Below are positions 9,519 to 16,321 of a DNA stretch of 16,321 nucleotides, piece by piece. The stretch is from Trachelipus rathkii. Lineage: Eukaryota; Arthropoda; Malacostraca; Isopoda; Trachelipodidae. The notes under the pieces are model-generated. The model made no database searches and had not been told where the DNA came from. It saw only the letters and a list, made by a program, of their open reading frames with translations. The stretch lies in the NCBI GenBank assembly GCA_015478945.1, contig JABUQX010065466.1, positions 5,001 to 21,321 on the forward strand, given 5' to 3'. The position numbers and the translations under genes are program-made. The first letter of the stretch is position 1. Each line of letters opens with the position of its first letter.

Positions 9519-10873
9519 TTATATTCTTCGTACTTTGTCAATCTCGATGATTTGAGGATGTTCCAGATACACCAGAACTGAGATTGAGGATGTCAAACTT
9601 TGTCCAAATTTGAGACTCAATCCTAATGTTCCTTTTCTTAGGATATTGAGATGATAAGCATTACAAGCTGAAAGATCAGCAGTGAGATCGTATGCATATA
9701 AATTACTGTTTTCAGCATAATTCTTGAGATCAACACCTGTACCGTTATCGCTGCATGATACAGTATTGGCAAATAAATCGTAAAAAGGACGTGAGTCTTC
9801 ATATTTCATCTCATAATCACGACCTTATGGTTGACCATTGTCCCCAAAAACTGCCACATGTAAACTGATACCTCTAAGTCCGAAATGGGTAAATTTAAAG
9901 GCCGACTTTCCATAGTTTCCAGAATAAGCATCGTGTTCTACAATTTCCTAATTATTACCTTCTGAGGTAAGCTACCATTGACGATGTTAGGTATATTAAT
10001 ATGCTCGATAATCCTTGGGTAAAGTTAAAAATTTTAGTCCAATTCTCTTGATTGATATTCGCTGTATCGTCAAAAGAGATTTCCTCTATTTCCATATGTT
10101 TTAATGCGAGATAATTTCCACTTTACGTATATCACAGATTAAGCATCCATAATTTTAAAGTATAGGCTTTGGCCGTAAGTTGTTTGCTAAAGAGCGCTTT
10201 TAATCCTTAAGAGCAAAATTCAGGTGTAAGATTAATTAACCTGAATCGAGTGTCCACTGATGGTAGAATAAGTCCTTTCCTGAGAGAATAATATTACCGT
10301 TTACACGTCCATAAATATCATACGTGTTAATTTTAGCCCTAGCAGAGTTGGCTTCTATGTTTTCTCTTACATCTTTAAAATTGTAATATCCACTGATGCA
10401 GATGTAAGACTCCCTCGCATCTTGAGATAATTTAGTAAAAGTGTCAATATAACTACGTATAGGGGTAACTTGCAGCTGATGCTTCTAGAGATGTTTCATT
10501 TAAAAACACCTCAAGTTGATTAAAACACGTATACAGGAAATTTGTCTCGGTGGATACTATGTGATCGGTTCCTGTGAGATCTGAACCATCTTCGTTTACT
10601 AACTTAGTCTTTAAGATATAAAAATACATTCGAAGGGTCAAGATATTGGTCAGAAGTGCCTGGGATATTGAATTCGAGAGGTACATCTGTATTTGTGATT
10701 GCGTGAACGGGATTAATACTAATAAAGTTGGATTCACTCACACTAATCTGTGTAGGGTTCACTGAGAAGAGATCCAATTCACTCTTACAACAGTCTGGGC
10801 TGGAGGGATGGAGGAAATGCATCTTGCTGGTACAATCACCTGACGTATAATGAGGAGAGATTTGTTTAAACAT
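9519..10873 (-). pseudogene. Polinton major capsid (double jelly-roll, hexon-like) protein, decayed
   Basis: It matches, in my reading, the major capsid protein of Maverick/Polinton elements, the double jelly-roll that forms the shell. The N-terminal frame from the ATG at 10873 includes CKSELDLFSV and a segment around FNIPGTSDQYLDPSN. A second frame (to about 10453) holds YTCFNQLEVFLNE. A third (about 10460 to 10240) holds TKLSQDARESYICISGYYNF. The middle, about 9960-10240, has several stops in every frame. The C-terminal part, from about 9935, reads through GNYGKSAFKFTHFGLRG and LYAYDLTADLSACNAYHLN to the stop at 9519, with one in-frame stop near 9826. At least three frameshifts and several nonsense codons make this non-functional. 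The capsid call rests on family resemblance, not on a structure search. Confidence 0.75.
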
Positions 10874-11033
10874 TCCTTATATCACAAAAATCAGTTACAG
10901 GTGTCACTGTTTATGTAGAAAAAAAGTTACCACTTTCATCGTTATTAAAGGGCAAACACATATACTCTTTTTCTTTAGGTGGTCCTTTCCCTATTCCTCT
11001 TTATTAAGTTTTTTAACGGCGACCTACACAACC
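10874..11033 (-). other. Intergenic gap between pX-like and capsid genes
   Basis: About 160 bases with no frame longer than about 20 codons and no recognisable motif. It may hold a promoter or the remains of a small gene; nothing can be supported. Confidence 0.4.
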
Positions 11034-11306
11034 TTAACCAGTCATCTTACGTCGTATTTTTCGTTTAACATCATCTAACATTTCATCAGAAGCATCGACT
11101 AATCGACGTTTTACAGCTGTTCGAGGGTCGATACCTCCCATAATATCCTGGAAAGTATCTATACCTGTCCTAGCTGCTTTTTTAGCAAGATATTTACCTC
11201 CTGATTTAAACAAAGGGATAGCACGTCTGAACAACGAAGCAAAAAATCCACCTAAACCATATCCCCTCTGCATTCTTGAACCCCTGAAGACTCGTTCTCT
11301 TTCCAT
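11034..11306 (-). CDS. Small basic glycine-rich protein, pX/core-like (Polinton)
   Basis: A 90-codon frame if read from the second ATG at 11306 (93 from 11315). It begins with Arg-rich sequence, then GYGLGGFFASLFRRAIPL, an amphipathic stretch, a Lys/Arg-rich middle (KYLAKKAAR) and a basic tail ending RKIRRKMTG. This resembles the small basic precursors of adintoviruses/Polintons related to adenovirus core or minor capsid proteins, which associate with DNA or the capsid interior. An IMGG segment at residues 58-61 (93-codon numbering) fits the adenain cleavage consensus. The frame is open. Its start codons sit at the edge of an AAT microsatellite, so the exact N-terminus is uncertain. Confidence 0.7.
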   Translation of the reverse strand: MERERVFRGSRMQRGYGLGGFFASLFRRAIPLFKSGGKYLAKKAARTGIDTFQDIMGGIDPRTAVKRRLVDASDEMLDDVKRKIRRKMTG

Positions 11307-11334
11307 TATTATCATTATTATTATTATTATTATT
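11305..11334. repeat. Short (ATT)n array at the start of the pX-like gene
   Basis: About nine ATT/ATC repeats on the plus strand overlap the start codons of the pX-like frame and lie next to the decayed tail of the upstream paralogue. The AAT repeat itself supplies the ATGATAATAATGG context of the start. Confidence 0.85.
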
Positions 11335-11360
11335 TAACGGAGCTTCCTTCTAATGTGTAC

Positions 11361-12271
11361 TTTACACACTGCTGTCCCAGTCGTGAATGGGTATGGATTA
11401 CCTTCCACGTCTCTTATATAAATACGCAATCGAACTCAGTTTGGCGTCTACTCAACGGTAAGTGTTGAACATTAGGAAAGGCTTATAACTCTATTACCCT
11501 TTAGGTAAAATGAAACGACCCTTAACAATTAGAGGCTTTAGTATTCCCTACGTACTGATGGTCTATAATATCTGTATAAACATAGGCCATACCAGGATCT
11601 TGAAACATCTTAGAAGGCATGCATACAAAATGTAATGAACTCTCGGTGTCATTTTTTGAGACATACTCTTCCATCGTTGGTATATAACGTATTAGATCCT
11701 TTAGAGATGGTTTGATATCGTTATTTCTCAATATTGAGTCTGCATGTGAGTAATTACATTTACGAAACCAGGCTGAAGAATGGAAAATAAATAAACTTCT
11801 ATCTTTCAGGTTCACATGAGTTTGAGATTTTAAGGTGATTAACACGTTATCTTCGTTAACGGTTTTATTAACAAGAAACACTAAATCTTTACATAACAGA
11901 CTTGTTTCAAATTTTTTGTTTAAGGCCATGAACACATCAGTAACCGATTTGTAAAGACCCCTACTTATGAAATATTTTTCATAGAAATATTCTTTGTTAT
12001 CATGTTCGATAATGTCTGTATTAGCTTTAATTTTTAATACATTTTTAACATATTCAACGCTTCTAAATATTATAAATGCCGAGGGGGACTCTAATATATT
12101 CTCAACAGATGCGTCAAGAATTATTTCACTTAATCCTGCTTCATACATTTCTCGATCAAAAGTTATAGGGTTCAATAATTGGGTTGTATAGTCTGATATT
12201 TTATTAGCAGGATGTAGATCCATAGAGGCCGATGAGGGCAGCGTTAGATAGAAATGATCTTCGGAGGTCAT
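11361..12271 (-). pseudogene. Second copy of the duplicated Polinton structural-like protein, 3' end frameshifted
   Basis: The frame starts MTSEDHFYLTLPSSASMDL at 12271 and is a close paralogue of the upstream 12351-13265 gene, about 70% identical by eye over 240 residues. After GNTKAS it hits a stop at 11522, while the paralogue continues for about 50 residues. The missing tail is still readable downstream in other frames: FPNVQHLPL near 11475, then RIYIRDVEGNPYPF near 11420. At least three indels between about 11525 and 11430 broke it, and the paralogue's terminal TGG-TAA is altered here. The role is presumably the same as for its neighbour. If the shortened frame is expressed, it would give a 249-aa product lacking the conserved tail. 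Confidence 0.78.
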
Positions 12272-12350
12272 GATTACAGTTTCTCAATTTCATATTGACA
12301 TCTATTGCGACTAGACTCTTTACACATCGGGCTTCTTCCGTATAGCACCT

Positions 12351-13265
12351 TTACCACACTGCCGTACGGGGTGTGAATGGGTAAGGGTTCCATTCGACAT
12401 CTCTTATATACACTCTTAAGGTTCTAAATTGAGCATTATTCAGCGGTATATAGTGTACACTAGGAAAACTTATAACTCTGCCATCTTTAGGAAAATGTAT
12501 CACTCTTAGTAACTGAGCCTTAGTGTTTCCAACATACTGGGGTTCTACAATGTCACTGTAAACATACGCTACACCAGGATCATGTAACATCTTTGAAGGG
12601 TCACATACAAAATGTAATGAATCATCGGTGTTGCTTTTTGCTACAAGCTTATCTAAATACTCTTCCATCGTGGGGATATAATGTATTAATTCATTTAGAG
12701 GCGCTTTGATATCGTTAATTCTCAATATTGTATCATCACGTAAGTAACTACATTTACGAAACCAGTCTGAAGTGTGGAAAATAAATAAACTTCTATCTTT
12801 CAAGTTTACTAGAGCTTGAGACTTTAAGGTGATTAACACATTGTCCTCGTTGAATGTTCTATTAACTAGAAATACTAAATCTTTACATATACGACTTGAT
12901 TTAAATTGTTTGTTTAAGTCTACGAACACATCGGTAAGAGATTTATAGAGACCTCTGTTTATTAAATATCTTTCAAAGAAATATTCTCTATCGGCTCTCT
13001 CGATAACACTCATATCTGTGTTAATTTTTAATACGTTTTTAACATTCTCAACACTTCTAAATATTACAAATGCCGTATGTGATTCAGGCATATTCTCTAC
13101 ACGCGCATCCAGTATCATTTCACATAACCCAACTTCGTACATTTCTCGTTCGAGTTTTATAGGACTCAATAACTCTGTAGTAAAGTCTGATATTTTATTT
13201 TCCGGATATAAGTCCATAGAAGCCGATGATGGCAACGTTAAATAGAAATGATCTTCACTTTCCAT
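12351..13265 (-). CDS. Polinton-associated structural-like protein, first copy (candidate minor capsid/penton)
   Basis: An open frame of about 305 codons starting MESEDHFYLTLPSSASMDL. An in-frame ATG lies 36 bases upstream, but the start at 13265 aligns with the start of the second copy. The N-terminal pattern FYLTLPSSASMD, then a segment like DFTTELLSPIKLEREMYEVGL, recurs in proteins encoded by arthropod Polintons next to the capsid genes; the best guess is a minor capsid or penton-like protein. No transmembrane segment or signal peptide is seen. The C-terminus is conserved with the paralogue (RVYIRDVEWNPYPF). It lies directly downstream of the integrase remnant and 80 bases upstream of its duplicate. 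It is undamaged although its neighbours are broken. The exact function is an inference. Confidence 0.68.
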   Translation of the reverse strand: MESEDHFYLTLPSSASMDLYPENKISDFTTELLSPIKLEREMYEVGLCEMILDARVENMPESHTAFVIFRSVENVKNVLKINTDMSVIERADREYFFERYLINRGLYKSLTDVFVDLNKQFKSSRICKDLVFLVNRTFNEDNVLITLKSQALVNLKDRSLFIFHTSDWFRKCSYLRDDTILRINDIKAPLNELIHYIPTMEEYLDKLVAKSNTDDSLHFVCDPSKMLHDPGVAYVYSDIVEPQYVGNTKAQLLRVIHFPKDGRVISFPSVHYIPLNNAQFRTLRVYIRDVEWNPYPFTPRTAVW

Positions 13266-13399
13266 GTTCATAAAGTAACTGATCATGTTTCTTAATTTCA
13301 CAGATTTATGTAACTGTTAACTCATACGGTAACTACCCATTTGACAGATCTGTTTAATTTTACCTTTCACCTTCTAGATCCTAATCATTTATTTCTATT
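13266..13399 (-). other. Gap between integrase remnant and paralogue A
   Basis: About 130 AT-rich bases, including the possible 12-codon N-terminal extension of paralogue A (to 13301). No other frame or clear promoter element is recognised. Confidence 0.4.
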
Positions 13400-14396
13400 T
13401 TATACTCGTGACTTCTTAGGGTCAAATTCGTATTTCTGTATTTATAGTTTATAGAATTCTCTCTTTCATTTTTTCCACCAATCTAAATCCTCAAGCATAG
13501 TATACTCTTAACTGTCTCTAGGGAATCTCTGATGGTAATCTACTTTAAAACAACTTTCTCTTCGACATCCGGCTTCATACCCTTTTTCTGAACTATGGTC
13601 ATCAAGTCCCTGGATACTCTCACATAACTCCTCCCTTTAAACTCCCGTGTTATCTTTATTTTTCCCATTGAGTTTGATAGGTTACAAACCGGTTTTTGTC
13701 TTCCCAATCTCCTATAGGGGTAATTCTTAAGTGTTCTTTGATAAAGACCCTGTGTTGGTGCGAGATTGGTTGGGATTATTTTATGGAGTAACCAGGTCTT
13801 GTGTATATCCGAAATATTTAAATGTATTCAATCTTCGTGAAATACCTATGCATTCTTTCTTTTATAGTTCTTTGTATTCTTTTCAAACTATTGCAGCTTT
13901 ATTAACTGAAAATGTGTTGTAATACCTATGTCATACTCAGTAACTATTTCTTGAAACTCTTCTGCCTAAAAATTCTGTACCCTTATCGGTCCATAAGATA
14001 TGTAAATATCTACCTCTTCATTTATTTGTTTAAATGCTATAAGCAACAGTCTTCTGATGTTAATGTATGATGGCTCTTAACCATAAGTAATCTGGTTATA
14101 CATCATCACAAAAAGAATTATTGATAACCATCATTGTAAAGATTATATTTTTATCATTCTGGTTAATCTTCTAAGCTGCCATACGTTTCTAAATATGGGG
14201 CTATCTGTTTTCCGTGTCGGAAATTTTTTTTCGTATAGGGTTTATGTAGGGTAAAAGCATCCTCACCTTCTAAATATTTTTTCAATTCTATTTTATTAAT
14301 TTGAGGAAACTTTGAAGCAAACCTTGAAAACCCACCGTAACTGTATGGATGCTTCACATCAAAGTAATATTTATCGACCGCTTCCTTAGCCTCCAT
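13400..14396 (-). pseudogene. Retroviral-type integrase of a Polinton, heavily decayed
   Basis: The intact N-terminal frame (14396 to 14163) reads MEAKEAVDKYYFDVKHPYSY and ends in a stop; its KYLEGEDAFTLHKPYTKK segment resembles the N-terminal domain of Polinton integrases. About 55 codons further on, WTDKGTEFLGR at 13961-13993 matches the segment holding the second catalytic Asp of the D-D-35-E core. NKAAIV and IKERMHRYF follow in shifted frames near the position of the catalytic Glu. A C-terminal portion near 13400-13600 shows EKGYEAG and LEDLDWW. Many stops and frame changes separate the pieces, and the part of the core with the first catalytic Asp is missing or unrecognisable. Integrases of this kind join the element's ends to host DNA. 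This copy cannot make a functional enzyme. Confidence 0.78.
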
Positions 14397-14622
14397 GATT
14401 CACAATGACATTAACAATAAAAATTATATTCATTTATACTGAAAGGTGATATAAAAACCAAATGTATATATGAAATATTTTATTTTTAATTAAAATATAT
14501 TAAATAAAATTTAAATTACAAGTCTAAAAAACATAGCAAATGTATACAGAAAGATAACATAGGTTATATACATAATTTTAAATTACAAATAATACAATCA
14601 TATAAAAAATTACAATAAATAA
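14397..14622. other. AT-rich intergenic stretch
   Basis: About 225 very AT-rich bases between the polyQ gene stop and the integrase start. An AATAAA on the minus strand at 14479-14484 lies about 140 bases after the polyQ gene stop and could be its poly(A) signal. Nothing else is recognised. Confidence 0.45.
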
Positions 14623-15399
14623 TTAGGAACTAATCCATTTTGAAGCAATGTATGGTTTTTTTCTTATTCTTCCTACACTTGAACGTGCGCTGCTTCTACT
14701 TATCAGCTTTAATCTATCCGATGCAAAAGAAGTACCAGAGGGACTCGCGTCAGGTCTAGGAGACATTGGAATATTATCCAGATCCGCTAATCTTTGTTTA
14801 TTCTGGATTAAAGTTCTCGGAAAATTAATAGTCTGAAGTTCTTGTTTGATCCTGCTCCATCCTGCTACAGGAGCCTTCTTCCAATCACGAGAGAGATCGG
14901 ATATCAAGTCAACAATATTCGATCCAGCTATTGTTTCTCCATCAATAATGATTTGACCGAGTTCATTCCATGTAATCTGATCTTTTAAAATATTATATAG
15001 AGCTAAACCCGTTTTCTTACTCCTCATTGGTAAGCTTTCCTCGAGTACATGTTTAAAATTATCTTCTCTTTTCACATCAATCTTAGTATCTGTTGCTAGA
15101 GCTGAATCTTCCTTAGGTGAATTTAATAAAACTTTTAGATCTACTAATTTTTGTATAGCATTTTGATATAGGATTCTTTTTTCATGAATGTTAACATCAG
15201 AGTTTAATATTTGATGCAGTTCCTTCTCGTAATTATTTATCTGTTCAACTTGCGGATCATATAAACTCAAAGGCTGCTGTTGAGCAGCGGTTTTATAATG
15301 GTTACTACCCAATCTGTTGCAGTTGGGGTTTTGATTGGGATTGTTCGAAATTGTTGCTGTTGCTGCTGTGTTGATGTTGTTGTTGTGTTGTGTTGTTGG

Positions 15400-15467
<68 letters not shown>

Positions 15468-15558
15468 GCTGCTGTTGGTGGTGTTGCAGAGGTAGGGGTC
15501 CTGTGTTATATTTCAGCTTCTCATAATCGCTGTAGGGTAAAACCACTACCTTCTTCAT
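14623..15558 (-). CDS. Polinton-associated protein of unknown function with a polyglutamine tract
   Basis: An uninterrupted frame of 311 codons from the ATG at 15558 (MKKVVVLPYSDYEKLK). The same frame is open a further 24 codons upstream, but that stretch looks like the degenerate tail of the preceding small protein. After about 25 residues comes a run of some 26-28 Gln, almost all CAA codons, then Asn/Thr/Gln-rich sequence. The body has an acidic helical segment (YEKELHQILNSD), then a conserved-looking region GLALYNILKDQITWNELGQI with GSNIVDLISDLSRDWKKAP, and a Ser/Arg-rich basic tail. I believe this body recurs in Polinton-like elements between the ATPase and capsid genes, but I know no assigned function. 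No signal peptide or membrane segment is seen. The length without the Gln/Asn-rich insert is about 240 residues. Confidence 0.72.
15396..15477. repeat. (TTG)n / (CAA)n trinucleotide repeat coding for polyQ
   Basis: A near-pure TTG run on the plus strand (CAA on the coding strand) with a few CTG units at its right end. It keeps the frame of the polyQ gene. Its purity points to recent slippage. Antisense frames give spurious poly-Leu or poly-Cys. Confidence 0.93.
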
Positions 15559-15669
15559 GATTGGGCAAGCCACTTGGTTATCAAAGGGGCTATAACACGA
15601 AAAAGAGTAAAGGTAGGAACACACCTCCACCTTTCTGTAATAGTTTCTTTTATTTTTAAGTTTTCTACG

Positions 15670-15832
15670 TTAACCAGCAGTTTTTTTAATGATGTTTCTG
15701 TGACGACGTAGCTTTACTTTCTGAGGTCTGTTTAAAGGAACATTACCTTTTATAAGATTTAGGCATACTTTCTGCTATACATTGTATAAATTTTTCATCT
15801 TCACAGATTAGTTTACGTTTTTCCAGAAGGTT
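15670..15832 (-). pseudogene. Small basic Polinton protein, frameshifted remnant
   Basis: Directly after the ATPase stop (15841), the minus strand reads LLEKRKLICEDEKFIQCIAE in one frame (from about 15829). A one-base shift near 15760 then gives LIKGNVPLNRPQKVKLRRH and a stop at 15670-15672. Past that stop the same frame continues Lys/Arg-rich (RRKLKNKRNYYRK) into the region before the polyQ gene start. The acidic-Cys first half and basic second half resemble a small conserved protein, about 100 residues, seen in Polinton clusters beside the ATPase. Its function is unknown to me. At least one frameshift and one stop make it broken. Confidence 0.6.
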
Positions 15833-15840
15833 TCAGGTTT

Positions 15841-16321
15841 TTAAATTTTTCTCATAAAGAAGGTAATATTGCAACTAGAGCACTCATTTTTCAGGTATGT
15901 ATACTGTCTCAATCTCGTTAGGTAAGATATTTGTACGCAATAACACTCTATGCGTGTTCTTAGGATGAAGCTCACAGAGTAAATAAAACCGTGAGGTATA
16001 GATGTAACTTCTTTATATACTTTTAGAAACTCTTTACGTTGAGTAGGAAACATTTGGGTAGCCACAACATTGACCTGACTGCATATTCCCTTCTTTGTCG
16101 AACAAGATTAAAATACTGTGTGTTTAAAGATACATCCCTCATATACTTATTCTGATGAAAGATATTCTGCGTTATAAAAAATACTGTGATGTTTAAATGA
16201 TGAGAGTAAACTGTGAAAGTTTCTGCTATATCCTCATTCAATTTATGCATCAAATCATCAAGGATTATAATTTTATGCCCTGGTAAACATTGAAGAGCTT
16301 TTATGTCATATAACCCTTCGT
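15841..16321 (-). pseudogene. FtsK/HerA-type genome-packaging ATPase of a Polinton, partial and frameshifted
   Basis: The frame is open at the right window edge and reads in with GHKIIILDDLM at about 16250-16285, a Walker B-like segment (four hydrophobic residues then DD). It continues through SHHLNITVFFITQNIFHQ and RDVSLNTQYFNLV, a pattern typical of A32-like packaging ATPases, where the Gln is the sensor-type residue. Near 16097-16103 the frame shifts by one base and goes on as VVATQMFPTQRKEFLKVYKE to a stop at 15841. The Walker A part must lie to the right of the window. Such ATPases pump the element's DNA into capsids. The frameshift removes the C-terminal third from the Walker B frame, so the copy looks inactive. 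Confidence 0.8.

Larger units (their letters stand above)
9044..16321 (-). mobile_element. Maverick/Polinton-like (adintovirus-like) element, degraded, continuing past the window
   Basis: At least eight gene remnants lie co-directionally on the minus strand, and five fit known Polinton hallmarks: packaging ATPase, retroviral-type integrase, major capsid, pX-like peptide and adenain-like protease. Protein-primed DNA polymerase B is not found and may lie to the right. The left boundary is unknown. It may extend into the repeats at 7941-9086, but I could not recognise a terminal inverted repeat. Several genes carry stops and frameshifts, so this is an old insertion. Confidence 0.82.

Noticed and set aside
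13731..13922. Plus-strand frame of 63 codons
   Set aside because: The opposite strand carries integrase fragments across the same bases, which explains the region better.
15280..15526. Plus-strand frames coding poly-Leu and poly-Cys
   Set aside because: They are the antisense of the (CAA)n tract in the polyQ gene.

Overview
The window looks like non-genic, repeat-rich nuclear DNA of an animal, most likely an arthropod and probably an insect. The reasons are very AT-rich DNA, long ATT/AAT microsatellites, an APE-type non-LTR retrotransposon whose first ORF carries a DUF4780-like domain (common in insects), and a decayed Maverick/Polinton (adintovirus-like) element. No rRNA, tRNA, CRISPR array or bacterial operon is visible. 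The assignments come from reading motifs; no database search was possible.

Layout. (1) 1-5776: a nearly full-length non-LTR retrotransposon on the minus strand (about 53-5256), bounded on both sides by (ATT)n. It encodes a Gag-like ORF1, then an ORF2 with APE endonuclease, reverse transcriptase, RNase H and a C-terminal zinc-binding motif. Only three single-base frameshifts interrupt it, each at or beside a mononucleotide run. ORF1 appears to end in a UAAUG stop-start overlap with ORF2. (2) 5256-7032: about 1.8 kb of microsatellite, (TTA)n then AT-rich spacer with (TA)n then (TAA)n, so the two trinucleotide blocks face each other as imperfect inverted arms. (3) 7033-7940: diverged repeat units of roughly 288 bp with near-perfect hairpins, then CpG-rich islands. 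(4) 7941-9086: a tandem duplication of about 570 bp whose right edge lies inside the 3' end of a protease gene. (5) 9044-16321: a Maverick/Polinton-like gene cluster, all on the minus strand and running off the right edge.

In transcription order (right to left) the Polinton cluster reads: FtsK/HerA-type packaging ATPase (partial, frameshifted); a small basic protein (broken); a 311-aa protein with a long polyglutamine insert (open); a retroviral-type integrase (heavily decayed); two tandem paralogues of a possible minor-capsid protein (first open, second frameshifted at its tail); a pX-like basic core peptide (open); a major-capsid-like protein (many breaks); and an adenain-like cysteine protease (core open). 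Together these would package, process and integrate a virus-like element. Protein-primed DNA polymerase B is not in the window and could lie to the right. Decay is uneven: capsid and integrase are wrecked while the polyQ gene, one duplicated paralogue and the pX-like gene stay open.

The less ordinary points are the residence of the retrotransposon in (TAA)n, its stop-start ORF junction, the duplicated structural gene, the polyQ expansion in a Polinton gene, the duplication that copied the protease tail, and the hairpin-bearing repeats between the two elements.
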